A stretch of DNA of 64,000 nucleotides from an uncultured Endomicrobiia bacterium (GCA_938040055.1 CALHWY010000029.1:1-64000); one strand, 5' to 3'; positions 44,033-54,344 are shown, counted from the first letter of the stretch. Numbers and translations are program-made. The notes: a model not told the origin generated them from the sequence alone.

Positions 44033-45298
44033 CTAATTGCGGATCGTTCCGTTTCCTTTGACGATATATTTCGTCGTAGTAAGCTCTTTTATGCCCATCG
44101 TCCCGCGCGCATGAAGTTTCATCGTCGATATTCCTATCTCGCAGCCAAGCCCGAAAACGCTTCCGTCATGAAGCCTTGTGGAAGCGTTTTGCATTACGGC
44201 CGCGGCGTCAACCTCCATAAAAAACTTCTCAGCCGTTTCATTGTTGCCGGTTACTATGGACTCCGAATGCATGGAGCCGTATTTATTTATATGGGCAATG
44301 GCCTCTTGCGCCGAATCCACTACTTTGACGGAAAGTTCCAAATCGTGATATTCTTTATTCCAGCTTTCTTCCTCCGCCTCGCTTACGGAAGGCACCAAAG
44401 ATTTTGTTATTTTGCAGCCGTTTATTTTTACGCCGGCTTCAAAATAAGCCTTGCACATTCCGGGCAAAAACCGCTGCGCTATATCTTTGTGCACAAGAAG
44501 CGTTTCCATGGCATTGCATACTCCCGGCCTTTGGCATTTTGCGTTAAAAGCTATTTTAAAAGCCATTTCCAAATCCGCGTCTTTGTCTATATAAGTGTGA
44601 CAAAGCCCTTTTCCGTGCGACAAAACCGGTATAAGGGAATTGCCGTTAATGAAGTTGACCAGAGCTTCGCTTCCTCTCGGAATCAGCAAATCGATAAATT
44701 TGTTAAGTTTGATCATTTCAAGCACTGCCGCCCTGTCGGTAGTATCGATAAACTGCACCGCCCCGTCAGGCATGCCGGCTTTTACGCCCGCCTCGCTTAT
44801 AATTTTGGAAAGAATTCTGTTTGAATTGATGGCTTCGGAACCGCCTTTCAATATCACGGCATTGCCCGCTTTCAGGCAGAGAGCCGCCGCGTCCACCGTA
44901 ACATTGGGACGGGATTCGTATATCATTGAAATGACGCCCAAAGGCACTCTTATTTTTTTTACTTCCATATCTATGGAAGGAGAAAGAGATTCGACGGCCG
45001 TTCCGACCGGATCCTCAAGAAGTATCACGTCTTTGACGCCCTTAATCATATCGTCTATTCTTTTCTCATTCAGCGTCAGTCTGTCCGTCAGAGAGGCCGA
45101 AAGTCCTGCCTCTTTTGCCGCTTCAACGTCTATTTCATTATGAAATATTATTTCTTTCGCGTTTTGAGCCAAAGCCTCCGCCATAGCGGCAAGCATATTG
45201 TTTTTCTGCAAAGAGGTCATAACGGCAAGCGCCCGGGAAGCCTCTTTTGCCGCAGACGCTTTTATCATAACTCTTTGCTTTATTTCATTATTATCCAT
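44033..45298 (-). CDS. proA: Gamma-glutamyl phosphate reductase
   Basis: A 421-residue ProA that reduces glutamyl phosphate to glutamate semialdehyde in proline synthesis. The family block VPLGVISMIYESRPNVT is at ~118-134, the catalytic cysteine in QRPGVCNAMETLLVH is Cys261, and the length is standard. No proB is present in the window. It heads the cluster ending in rsfS; elsewhere proA is commonly followed by nadD, yqeK and rsfS. Confidence 0.96.
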   Translation of the reverse strand: MDNNEIKQRVMIKASAAKEASRALAVMTSLQKNNMLAAMAEALAQNAKEIIFHNEIDVEAAKEAGLSASLTDRLTLNEKRIDDMIKGVKDVILLEDPVGTAVESLSPSIDMEVKKIRVPLGVISMIYESRPNVTVDAAALCLKAGNAVILKGGSEAINSNRILSKIISEAGVKAGMPDGAVQFIDTTDRAAVLEMIKLNKFIDLLIPRGSEALVNFINGNSLIPVLSHGKGLCHTYIDKDADLEMAFKIAFNAKCQRPGVCNAMETLLVHKDIAQRFLPGMCKAYFEAGVKINGCKITKSLVPSVSEAEEESWNKEYHDLELSVKVVDSAQEAIAHINKYGSMHSESIVTGNNETAEKFFMEVDAAAVMQNASTRLHDGSVFGLGCEIGISTMKLHARGTMGIKELTTTKYIVKGNGTIRN

Positions 45299-45826
45299 TT
45301 TTACTCTCCGTATACGCTTTTTTTAAAATATTCCCGAATTTACTTCAAAATTTCCGCCATGATATTCATTTTCTCGCAGGGGCGCATTTCAAAAAAGAAT
45401 AGTCAGAGTCTGTTCCTCCTTTATGCCGATTTATCCGGTTATCGTTCCAAAAAAAGTTTTTCGGCTTTTTATCTTTGATTATTTCCGGACTTTCCGCCAT
45501 AAAAAGCCCTTCAAATATTTCCGCATTAACATAATATGCGCAAGTCTTGCGGCCGCCAGCAATATCGCCGGTTTTTACGAACGCGGCATTTTAAGACAAG
45601 ACAGCTAAAACCGCCCTGACAATACCGCGCACCGGAAAACTTTTTTATTGCGCAAGTTCGTCATAGTTCAGCTCTCAGGAAAAGAATTTTCATTGACTGC
45701 AAAAAGAAGCTAAAATCAGGTTTATCCCCCAAAACTCCGGACAATATTTAATAAAACCGCTTTCATAAAGAACTTTACTGCCCGTTCTTTGCTTATTCCC
45801 GACGCAAATGAAAGTGTGGTTTTTAT
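45299..45826. other. Intergenic region between proA and aconitase
   Basis: About 530 bases with no gene. It must contain the proA promoter and the aconitase terminator. A hairpin AAAGAAC...GTTCTTT around 45759-45790 may help terminate the aconitase transcript, but it has no T run. Confidence 0.35.
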
Positions 45827-47761
45827 TTATTTCGAATTCGTTTTTATCCAGTTGAGCAAACCGCCCGCAAAAAGGATTTCTTTCTGTCTTTTCGTCAGAC
45901 TATAATCCACTTTTATTTTTGTTCCGTTAACCGAAGCCTCCAGCCCGCGTCCGCCGTCAAGAACATCTTTAATATTTTCAAATTCCACCTCATCGTTAAG
46001 ATTCAACGCTTCATAATCCGAAGGATCCGAAAAAGTCAAAGGAATTATGCCGAAATTTATAAGGTTGGCAAGATGTATTCTCGCAAAAGATTTTACCAGA
46101 ACCGCCTTAATCCCGAGATATCTGGGAGCAAGCGCCGCATGCTCTCTTGACGAACCCTGTCCGTAATTCTCGCCGCCTATTATAATGCCGCTGCCAGAGG
46201 ATTTCGCTCTTGAGGCAAAATCTTTGTCAACCGCGGCAAAAGTATGTTCCGAAATGGCGGGAAGATTGGATCTTAAAGGAAGAATCTTCGCGCCGGCGGG
46301 CAGAATATGGTCCGTAGAAATATTGTCTCCGACTTTCAGGACGACTTTTACGCATATGTTTTTGTCCATGGGGGAAAAAGCGGGCAGAGATTTTATATTC
46401 GGCCCTTTTATAACTTCCACTCCTGAGCCGTCCGGTTCCGGCAGTTGGAACTGTTTATCGTTTATGTGAAATTTTCCGGGTATTTTTATTTGCGGTTTTT
46501 CTCCGAAATACCGCATGGGATCTCTTATTTCGCCGCTGAGCGCGGCAGCCAAAGCGGTTTCCGGAGAACAAAGATATACCATGGCGTCTTTTGTTCCGCT
46601 TCTGCCTTCGAAATTTCTGTTAAAAGTTCTCAGCGAAACCGCGCCGCTTTTGGGAGCCTGCCCCATGCCTATGCACGGCCCGCACGCGCTTTCAAGCACT
46701 CTGGCGCCGCTGTCTATGATATCCGTAAACGCGCCGGTTACGGCAAGCATTGACATGACCTGTCTTGAGCCCGGAGAAATTACAAGGCTTACGTTTTTGT
46801 TTACCGTTTTTCCTCTAAGCACTTGCGCGGTAAGAAGCATGTCCGAAAGAGAGGAGTTCGTGCATGAACCTATCCCGACCTGATCGACTTTCACGGGTTT
46901 GCCGTCTTTATCTTTCACGTCTTTGACTTTCAGCACTTTGTCCGGCATGTGAGGCGCGGCTATAAGCGGTTCGAGTTTATCCAAATCTATGATTATTTCA
47001 TCATCATATCCGGCGCCGGCGTCCGGCACTATTTCGCTCCATGATTCTCCCCGTCCCTGCCTTTGGAGAAAATCTTTGGTTATTTCATCCGAAGGGAAAA
47101 CGCTTGTGGTCGCGCCGAGCTCCGTACCCATATTGGTTATGGTAGCCCTTTCGGGAACGGATAAAGTCTTTACCCCTTCCCCAGCAAATTCGTAGATTTT
47201 TCCTCTGCCGCCTTTTACCGTCTCAATGCGCAAAAGTTCGAGAATAATGTCTTTTGCGCTTACCCAATCCCTCAGCTTTCCTTTTAGATTGACTTTAACG
47301 ATTTTGGGCATGGTTATATAAAAAGGCTGCCCCGCCATGGCGCATGCGACGTCCAGCCCGCCCGCCCCAAAAGCAAGCATTCCTATTCCTCCGCCGGTAG
47401 GAGTATGCGAATCGGAGCCTATAAGAGTCATGCCGGGCACGCCGAATCTTTCAAGATGAACCTGATGGCAGATACCGTTTCCTGCGGGAGAAAAGACTAT
47501 GCCGTACTTTGCCGCTATCGTCTGCAGAAATTTATGGTCATCCGCGTTCTCAAAACCGGATTGAAGCGTATTGTGGTCTATATAACTGACGGAAAGCTTT
47601 GTTCTTACTTTGGCCACCCCCATAGCTTCAAACTGAAGATACGCCATTGTGCCCGTGGCGTCCTGAGTGAGAGTCTGATCTATTCTCAGCCCTATTTCTT
47701 CTCCGATCTTCATTTCCCCGCTTAATAAATGACTTTTAAGAATTTTTCTAGAAACGTTCAC
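45827..47761 (-). CDS. acn: Aconitate hydratase
   Basis: A 644-residue aconitase of the shorter bacterial form; it interconverts citrate and isocitrate. [4Fe-4S] ligands are Cys300 (GIGSCTNSS), Cys360 and Cys363 (ESACGPCIGMG). Other marks are SDSHTPTGGGIG near 116-127, the C-terminal swivel domain after residue ~470 (STDHILPAG) and YGQGSSREHAAL. The start is GTG with AAAGGGG upstream. It stands alone, so which pathway it serves (citrate to 2-oxoglutarate and glutamate) is inference. Confidence 0.96.
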   Translation of the reverse strand: MNVSRKILKSHLLSGEMKIGEEIGLRIDQTLTQDATGTMAYLQFEAMGVAKVRTKLSVSYIDHNTLQSGFENADDHKFLQTIAAKYGIVFSPAGNGICHQVHLERFGVPGMTLIGSDSHTPTGGGIGMLAFGAGGLDVACAMAGQPFYITMPKIVKVNLKGKLRDWVSAKDIILELLRIETVKGGRGKIYEFAGEGVKTLSVPERATITNMGTELGATTSVFPSDEITKDFLQRQGRGESWSEIVPDAGAGYDDEIIIDLDKLEPLIAAPHMPDKVLKVKDVKDKDGKPVKVDQVGIGSCTNSSLSDMLLTAQVLRGKTVNKNVSLVISPGSRQVMSMLAVTGAFTDIIDSGARVLESACGPCIGMGQAPKSGAVSLRTFNRNFEGRSGTKDAMVYLCSPETALAAALSGEIRDPMRYFGEKPQIKIPGKFHINDKQFQLPEPDGSGVEVIKGPNIKSLPAFSPMDKNICVKVVLKVGDNISTDHILPAGAKILPLRSNLPAISEHTFAAVDKDFASRAKSSGSGIIIGGENYGQGSSREHAALAPRYLGIKAVLVKSFARIHLANLINFGIIPLTFSDPSDYEALNLNDEVEFENIKDVLDGGRGLEASVNGTKIKVDYSLTKRQKEILFAGGLLNWIKTNSK

Positions 47762-47790
47762 CTGTTTTCCCCTTTCGGCATCATTTAAAA

Positions 47791-47807
47791 TTAATTTTAC
47801 TATATTA
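47791..47807 (-). promoter_or_regulatory. Putative -10 region of the aconitase promoter
   Basis: The minus strand reads TAATATAGTAAAATTAA, identical over all 17 bases with the -10/start region before tRNA-Ser (6289-6305). It lies about 30 bases upstream of the GTG start. A -35 box at good distance is not clear. Confidence 0.4.
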
Positions 47808-48472
47808 GAAAACCATCTTCAAACTTTACGGAACCTCGGCATTAAAAAAATCTTTATTTTGCCGGCTCTTTATTTGCCGCTTTCTCGCATATTTTTACAG
47901 ATAAAAGCATAAGAAATTTTTTGCGGAATATATTTGCCGGACGCCTTTATTTTATCCCGGAACTTGCGGCAGTTCCGGAATGTTTTGCGCTTTCTAACAT
48001 TCTTATCCGTAAAGATAAGACGTAAACCATACCGCAGGCGTCGATTGTTTTCATCATGAGCGTTTATTCTTGCCGCGCCGGCAAAATCAAACGCATTTGA
48101 TTTGAAAAAAGACAAAATCCCGCGCAAAAGCGGAATACGCTAAAAGATTTATGCTTCCGCCGGAAAAAACGCTTTTGTTAATGCAGACCGCAGGCGCTGC
48201 GGAGTCATGCCGAAAAAGGAGTTCAGCCGGACTTTCGCCATATCCTTGTCGACAACGCAGTTTTTATCAATAAGAAGCGCCGTTTCCGCTTTGCCTTCGG
48301 CAATAAAGCGCGCGGACAAACGAAAAAAGCGAATTCATATAAGTATGCTTTTTAAACAAAGGCTCCGCGCATATACGAAAGATAAAATTTTGCCGCATTA
48401 AAAAAACGCTTCGCCAAAAAAATTGCCGTGACATGAAGGATATGCCCGCCGGGCGAAACGGCAAACGGAAGT
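47808..48472. other. Gene-poor stretch with one decayed coding segment
   Basis: No intact gene. On the minus strand 48337-48149 is open for about 61 codons without a start; it reads like protein (RFIAEGKAETALLIDK, AKVRLNSFFGMTPQRL) and ends FFPAEA-stop, so it is probably the tail of a lost gene. I cannot name the family. A further short minus-strand frame (47870-48127) has no support. Confidence 0.35.
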
Positions 48473-49015
48473 TTATTCGGCGGGAACCCGTCCGGAATTT
48501 TCTCCGGAACGCTTTTTGAACTCCATATATTTTTTATCCTCGTTCATTACAGTCTTGACCATCATTTTAGAAATTTTAGGTATCCGGGATATACGCATAA
48601 ACTCTTCTTTAGCCGCAAGAGCGGCATAATAATTGCCGCAGGCAAGGTATGCTTCGGCAAGAGTTTTATCTTCGCCTTCAATATCGCTTAGCGAAGAACG
48701 CATCCGGCTGTAATATTCTATTGCCTGTTCATTGTCCTCAAACTGCATATCCCCTCTATTTTCGGCTATAATATTTTCATACCGGGCTTTTTGTCCGGCG
48801 CGCTCGTTTATATTCATGTCCAAAAATAAAATATAGTCGCTTATTTCTTCATCCGTAGCCTTGGCGGAATTAAACGCTTCCATAGCCTGGGGGTCTGTAA
48901 AAATTCTGTAAACGCATGAACCTATGCCAAGCGCTATAAGGAAAAATATCACTCCCGCGGTTATAAGAATTATTTTTAACGCCTTGCTGCCGTTTTTGTT
49001 TTCTTTATTTTCCAT
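48473..49015 (-). CDS. Small membrane-anchored protein of unknown function
   Basis: A 180-residue protein: a short Asn/Lys-rich start, one membrane helix (IILITAGVIFFLIALGIGSCV, split over residues ~14-34), then an all-helical region with charged residues (AEAYLACGNYYAALAAKEE looks like a single TPR). A good ribosome-binding site (AGGGAGAG) precedes the ATG. It is flanked on both sides by gene-poor DNA and belongs to no recognised family. Confidence 0.65.
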   Translation of the reverse strand: MENKENKNGSKALKIILITAGVIFFLIALGIGSCVYRIFTDPQAMEAFNSAKATDEEISDYILFLDMNINERAGQKARYENIIAENRGDMQFEDNEQAIEYYSRMRSSLSDIEGEDKTLAEAYLACGNYYAALAAKEEFMRISRIPKISKMMVKTVMNEDKKYMEFKKRSGENSGRVPAE

Positions 49016-49914
49016 TTTACTCTCCCTAAATAAAATATATGCGCATTTATTTTACAAAAAGATTATGCGGTTTGAAAATATAAAACGGAATTCTTTTTCT
49101 GCGTATTATAACGGACGCAAATGTCTTTGTTCCGGATTTTAATTTATTCGGACAAATATTTTTGCGGGCATGCCTTTTTTGCCGTCAATGAAAGAAGTCC
49201 CGCCGGAGAAGCTTTTTTATCGTTTATTCAGCGGCAAACTTTGCAAAGCCCCAAAAGCAAAGCCGCAGACGCCGATATTTGCCGGATTTTCAGTTTGTTG
49301 AACGTATTGTAAAATTTTATCGCCGCCGTATCCGCGCCGCTCCGGCGGGCAGAATCGGCTGTCCTGAGTCCGCGCAAAATATCGGCAGCTTCCGCCGTAC
49401 GTTTGGCCAAGAAAGCTACAAAATATTTAAGTTTACGCTTTAACAAACGCCCGGGCGCATATACATATATCGGTCTGATATTTACATTCGCTTTTTCATT
49501 ATTTCCTTTATCCGCGCCGTTCCGTTTGTCCGAAAATACAAAAAGCCAAGGTAAAAATTAAAAGACCAAAGTTTTATTTTTTGCCGCAAGATTTGCATCA
49601 GCAGGCCGAGCCGGCAATAAATATATTCAGTCAAAAGAAAAAGTCCGCGAAACCTTAATTTATGACACTAAGGCGGAAAGCCGGATTTTTCTAATGTTAC
49701 AGCGCATTAGTTAAATAAAATTTACCGCAAAACTTCTTACGTTTTCAAATAAACTCCCCAAAAACCGCTTTGCTTATAAAGATTTTTTTGAGATTTCCTG
49801 CGAAAACCGGAGATATATCGCAGGTTTTACAATAATAACGGGCTTGTCAGCCGCTTTAGTTTTTTAACATAAGAACGCTTTCGATTTCATTTGCATTGAC
49901 AGCCCGACCGACGA
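49016..49914. other. Intergenic region without a supported gene
   Basis: About 900 bases between two divergent genes. A minus-strand frame of 72 codons (49228-49446) lacks a ribosome-binding site and a family. Nothing else is recognised. Confidence 0.4.
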
Positions 49915-49944
49915 TTGCCTTTTTTATTCTTTTTTTGCTATATT
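49915..49944 (+). promoter_or_regulatory. Promoter of the GT-C/TPR membrane protein
   Basis: TTGCCT (49915-49920) and TATATT (49939-49944) with an 18-base spacer. Transcription would begin about 49951, only some seven bases before the ATG, and no Shine-Dalgarno sequence is present, so translation may be nearly leaderless. Confidence 0.5.
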
Positions 49945-49957
49945 AGTAAATTACACT

Positions 49958-51589
49958 ATGGAATTTAATACACAAAACAACCGTTTAATGTTTATAGTTT
50001 TGAGTTTTTTAATTTTTATAACGGCTTTCTTTGTTTACCGGAAAACCATCAACTACGAACTTACGGATTTGGATGATACAAATTTTATTCACACATGCGC
50101 TCCGCATTATGTCCGGGAAAACGCGCTTATTGAAGCTTTTAAGCAAAACGTGTTGTTCGGCGGACCGACGCATTATTACAGACCTCTGCTTTCCGCGTCA
50201 TTTGTCATAGGCTATAAAATAGCGGGGGAATCCGAAAGCTTCGGACATCTTACAAATGTTTTGCTGCACTGCATATGCTCGGTTCTCGTGTTTTTATTTC
50301 TCCGCGGATACATATGTAAAAACAAAACTTTTTATGACGCAACCATATCGTTTGCCGCCGCGCTTTTATTCGCGGTTCATCCTCTCGCCATTTATACGGC
50401 GGCGTGGATACCCGGCAGAAACGACTCCATTTTTTTCATCAACTTCACGGCGGCGTTAATATTTTTTATCGAATATACGGAAAAACGGAAATTATATTTT
50501 CTCGCGCCGCATATTTTTTTCACGGTTTTATGCTTTTTTACCAAAGAATCGGCGGTGGTCGTTCCTTTTGTTTTTATGTTTTATTATTTTACTCATAAAA
50601 AAAGGGAATCGAAATTTCCGATTGCGGCATGCGTTTTATGGCTTTTTTTTATGTTTGTATTTTTTTACGCGCGCAAGCTTGCTTTGACGGAAGCCGGACT
50701 TTCTTTAAAAATGTTGAATTTCAGCGATGATAACCTGGGAATGTTTTTTGACTATTATGCTTGCGCCTTTTTTTTAAGAACGCCTTTCGGCGCAAACGTC
50801 AGCATTAAAATCATAATTATGGGAACGGCGGCGATATTTGCTGCGGCCTGTTTTGCTTTTTTTAATAAAAAAGATAAAGATCAAATCAAACGCGGTTTTT
50901 TCTGGTTTTGTTTTCCTTTTTTATTTTTGGCCGCCAATATCGCGGGCGAAAGGCTATGGTTTCAGGGAAACAGAATGTACTTGCCGATGCTTGCAATAAT
51001 TATTTTGTTTTTTTCTTTCATAAAGACTTTTCTCCGCGGACAAAAAAGCAAAATTCTTGCGGCGGTTTTCGCGGCGGTGACAATCGCGGCGGCGGTATCC
51101 ATAACGCGCGGCAAAGCGGAAAACTTTAAAAACAGCCTTGCGTTTTGGGAGGCGGTCATCGGCGACAGCTTGAAAATAAATATAACCGCGCATAAATTTC
51201 ACTCTTATGCTTTAATAAATAACGGAAAATTTCAGGAAGCCGCAAACGAAATGCTTGCAATATGCGAAAGAACGAACTATTCGTACGGAGAGATGAATTA
51301 TCTTCTATCTCTCGCGCTGCTGCTTAACGGAAATTTCGACGGCGCCGCCAAACTTCTTGAATTTATGGTCGGGCAAAAACAAATGCTTACGCCGCAGGTT
51401 TATGCAAATCTTATAATAGCCTGCTATTTTTTAAACGATAAGAAAAAAATGGATTTTTATTTTAACAGACTGGCGGAACTCACAAAAGCTTCTCCTGAGG
51501 AACTAAACGAATACATTAACGGTTATTTTAAGTTCTTGAAATCAAAAGTCCAAATGAAAAACGCGGCTGAAAATCATATGCCCGCATGA
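49958..51589 (+). CDS. GT-C-type (GT39-like) membrane protein with C-terminal TPRs
   Basis: A 543-residue polytopic membrane protein: about ten helices from residue ~10 to ~390, then a soluble part with TPR-like repeats (ALINNGKFQEAANEMLA, LSLALLLNGNFDGAAKLLE). The first loop has TDLDD, the acidic motif expected in the first extracytoplasmic loop of GT-C glycosyltransferases, and YRPLLSASF; AWIPGRND and FTKESAVVVPF follow. A paralogue with the same motifs is encoded at 56348-58012. GT39-type enzymes move sugars from lipid carriers to proteins or polymers; the acceptor is unknown. Confidence 0.8.
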   Translation: MEFNTQNNRLMFIVLSFLIFITAFFVYRKTINYELTDLDDTNFIHTCAPHYVRENALIEAFKQNVLFGGPTHYYRPLLSASFVIGYKIAGESESFGHLTNVLLHCICSVLVFLFLRGYICKNKTFYDATISFAAALLFAVHPLAIYTAAWIPGRNDSIFFINFTAALIFFIEYTEKRKLYFLAPHIFFTVLCFFTKESAVVVPFVFMFYYFTHKKRESKFPIAACVLWLFFMFVFFYARKLALTEAGLSLKMLNFSDDNLGMFFDYYACAFFLRTPFGANVSIKIIIMGTAAIFAAACFAFFNKKDKDQIKRGFFWFCFPFLFLAANIAGERLWFQGNRMYLPMLAIIILFFSFIKTFLRGQKSKILAAVFAAVTIAAAVSITRGKAENFKNSLAFWEAVIGDSLKINITAHKFHSYALINNGKFQEAANEMLAICERTNYSYGEMNYLLSLALLLNGNFDGAAKLLEFMVGQKQMLTPQVYANLIIACYFLNDKKKMDFYFNRLAELTKASPEELNEYINGYFKFLKSKVQMKNAAENHMPA

Positions 51590-51626
51590 AAAAGGGGGCT
51601 AAAAAATTCCGCTCCCTTTTTCATGC
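51584..51626. terminator. Bidirectional terminator between convergent genes
   Basis: GCATGAAAAAGGGGGC (51584-51599) pairs with GCTCCCTTTTTCATGC (51611-51626), 15 of 16 positions, with an 11-base A/T-rich loop. It overlaps the stop codon of the + strand gene and lies 20 bases beyond the clpB stop, serving both. Confidence 0.85.
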
Positions 51627-51645
51627 AGCCCGCGCTTTTTTTTAA

Positions 51646-54258
51646 TTAATTTACATACCCTTTTTTAAACTCCAGTTTTTCGGGCGATTTTGCTTTAGGC
51701 GCGTCTATTTTTATTCTGTCGCCTTCTTTAAATTCTCCGGAGATGAGTTTGGACGAAAGCGGATTTATCAAATAAGTCTGCAATGCCCTTTTTAACGGTC
51801 TCGCCCCGAAAGCGGAATCATATCCTTTTTGCGAGATAAAATTTTTCGCTTTGTCGGTAAGCTCAATATATATTTTTCTTTCCTCAAGCCGTTTTTCAAC
51901 GGCGCTTATCTGAATATCGATAATTTTTTCCAGATCTTTTCCGTCCAGCTTCCTGAAAATGATAATATCGTCTATTCTGTTTAAAAATTCGGGGCGGAAA
52001 CAGCCGCTTAGCTCGGCGCCGACTTTTTCTTTCATCTCTTCATAGTCTTCGGTTTCCCGAATATGGCGGGAGCCTATATTTGACGTCATTATCACCACTG
52101 TATTTTTAAAATCCACCGTTCTTCCCTGCCCGTCGGTAAGCCTGCCGTCGTCAAGAAGCTGCAATAAAACATTAAAAACTTCCGGATTTGCTTTTTCGAT
52201 TTCATCAAACAATATCACGCAATAAGGCCTTCTGCGCACCGCTTCCGTAAGCTGCCCGCCTTCCTCAAAGCCCACATATCCGGGAGGGGCGCCTATAAGG
52301 CGCGACACGCTGTGCTTTTCCATATATTCGGACATATCGATCCTGACTATGTTTTTTTCATCGTCAAAAAGAATGACCGCAAGAGATTTTGCAAGTTCCG
52401 TCTTGCCCACTCCCGTGGGTCCCAGAAAAAGAAAAGAGCCTATGGGCTTGTCCGGATCCGACAATCCCGAACGCGAACGTCTCACCGCGTTTGAAACCGC
52501 GGTCACGGCTTCGTCTTGTCCCACCACGCGTTTATGCAGATTTTCTTCCATTTTCAGAAGTTTAAGAGTTTCGCCCTCCATCATGCGGGTTACCGGAATG
52601 CCCGTCCATTTGCTTACAACTTCCGCTATATCCTCTTCGTCGACTTCTTCTTTAAGCATTTTTTTATCTTTTTGCAGATTTGCAAGCTTTTTATTTTCTT
52701 CTTCCATTTCTTTCTGAAGCTGCGGAATTTTCCCGTAACGGATTTCAGCCGCGGCGTTCAAATCGCCGTTTCTTTCGGCCGCCTGCTCCTCAAGTTTCAT
52801 GGTTTCAAGGCGAGCCTTAATATTTCTAATTTGCGAAATTGAAGCTTTCTCTTTTTCCCACTGCACTTTCATTTCCGCGGATTCATGTTTTAATTTATCT
52901 ATCTCTTTTTCCATATTCAACAGACGCTGTTTTGAAGCGGAGTCCGTTTCTTTTTTCAATGCCTGTCTTTCAATCTCCAGCTGCATAAGCCTGCGCCTGA
53001 CCACGTCAAGCTCGGTGGGCATTGAATCTATCTCTATTCTCAGCCTGCTTGCCGCCTCATCCATAAGATCTATGGCTTTATCCGGGAGATATCTGTCCGT
53101 GATATATCTTGCGGAAAGAGACGCCGCTGCCACCAGCGCGGAATCCTTTATTTTAACGCCGTGATGTATCTCGTACTTTTCCTGCAATCCTCTCAGTATG
53201 GCGATTGTATCCTCAACCGAAGGCTCGCCGGCAAAAATAGGCTGGAAACGGCGCTCCAGAGCGGCGTCTTTTTCAATATATTTTCTGTATTCGTCAAGAG
53301 TAGTGGCGCCTACCATTTTCAGTTCGCCTCTGGCAAGCATCGGTTTCAGCATATTTGCCGCGTCTACCGCGCCTTCGGACGATCCGGCGCCGACTATAGT
53401 GTGAAGTTCGTCGACAAATAAAATTATTTTTCCCGCCGCCGCCTGTATTTCTTTCAATACCGCTTTCAGCCTGTCTTCAAATTCTCCCCTGTACTTGGCT
53501 CCGGCGATAAGCGCTCCCAAATCAAGCGCTATTACTTTCTTATCTTTCAGCGTTTCGGGAATGTCTCCCGAAACAATTCTCTGCGCCAGCCCTTCCACGA
53601 TGGCGGTTTTTCCTACTCCGGGTTCGCCTATGACAACAGGATTGTTTTTCGTTCTTCTTGACAAAACCTGCACGCACCTGCGGATCTCATCGTCCCGCCC
53701 GATGACAGGATCAAGTTTTCCGCTTTTCGCAAGCCCGGTCAAATCTCTTCCGTACTTTTCCAAAGCCTGGTATTTGGCTTCGGGATTTCTGTCGGTAACT
53801 TTTTGGCCGCCTCTTATTCCGGCGAGTATTTTCAGTATAATGTCTTTTGTAAGCCCGTATTTTTTAAGTATTTCCGAAACTTTTTCACCCGATGCGGCCG
53901 CCGCGGCAATAAGCATATGCTCCGTAGAAACAAACTCGTCTTTAATATTTGCGGCCGTTTTTTCGGATTCGCTAAGTATTTTGCCGAGAGAATCCGAAAG
54001 ATACGGCTGTCCCGCGGAAACTTTAGGCTTTTTTTCTATTTCAGAAAGCAGATCTTTTAATATATTGGAAACAACGAGTTCTTCCTGTCCGGCCGCGGCC
54101 GACTTTTTTATAATAGCCTTTACAATCCCCTCATCCTGCTTTACAAGAGCGTAAAGAAGATGTTCCGGATCAAGCGCCTGATTTCCGTACTCGGCGGCAA
54201 TATTTTGCATATCCGCCAAAGCTTCCTGCGACTTTTCGGTAAATTTGGATAAATTCAT
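51646..54258 (-). CDS. clpB: ClpB disaggregase
   Basis: A ClpB of about 870 residues from the ATG at 54258, which follows AAGGAGG; the longer frame begins upstream of that site. It has a Clp N-domain (TEKSQEALADMQ, LDPEHLLYALV), a first AAA+ domain (GEPGVGKT), a middle-domain coiled coil around 400-530 that marks ClpB, and a second AAA+ domain (GPTGVGKTELA, EYMEKHSVSRLIGAPPGYVG). It pulls apart protein aggregates with DnaK. A CIRCE operator and a consensus promoter lie just upstream, so expression is controlled by HrcA and heat. Confidence 0.97.
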   Translation of the reverse strand: MNLSKFTEKSQEALADMQNIAAEYGNQALDPEHLLYALVKQDEGIVKAIIKKSAAAGQEELVVSNILKDLLSEIEKKPKVSAGQPYLSDSLGKILSESEKTAANIKDEFVSTEHMLIAAAAASGEKVSEILKKYGLTKDIILKILAGIRGGQKVTDRNPEAKYQALEKYGRDLTGLAKSGKLDPVIGRDDEIRRCVQVLSRRTKNNPVVIGEPGVGKTAIVEGLAQRIVSGDIPETLKDKKVIALDLGALIAGAKYRGEFEDRLKAVLKEIQAAAGKIILFVDELHTIVGAGSSEGAVDAANMLKPMLARGELKMVGATTLDEYRKYIEKDAALERRFQPIFAGEPSVEDTIAILRGLQEKYEIHHGVKIKDSALVAAASLSARYITDRYLPDKAIDLMDEAASRLRIEIDSMPTELDVVRRRLMQLEIERQALKKETDSASKQRLLNMEKEIDKLKHESAEMKVQWEKEKASISQIRNIKARLETMKLEEQAAERNGDLNAAAEIRYGKIPQLQKEMEEENKKLANLQKDKKMLKEEVDEEDIAEVVSKWTGIPVTRMMEGETLKLLKMEENLHKRVVGQDEAVTAVSNAVRRSRSGLSDPDKPIGSFLFLGPTGVGKTELAKSLAVILFDDEKNIVRIDMSEYMEKHSVSRLIGAPPGYVGFEEGGQLTEAVRRRPYCVILFDEIEKANPEVFNVLLQLLDDGRLTDGQGRTVDFKNTVVIMTSNIGSRHIRETEDYEEMKEKVGAELSGCFRPEFLNRIDDIIIFRKLDGKDLEKIIDIQISAVEKRLEERKIYIELTDKAKNFISQKGYDSAFGARPLKRALQTYLINPLSSKLISGEFKEGDRIKIDAPKAKSPEKLEFKKGYVN

Positions 54259-54344
54259 TTTTTCCTCCTTGCGCTTAAAAACAAAATACAAACGTAAAAT
54301 GCGGCTGTATTTCAGCTTGTGAATTTAAATTCAAAAAACGATAT

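Noticed and set aside
53495..54154. 219-codon + strand frame
   Set aside because: Antisense of clpB; Ser/Phe-rich shadow with no start site.
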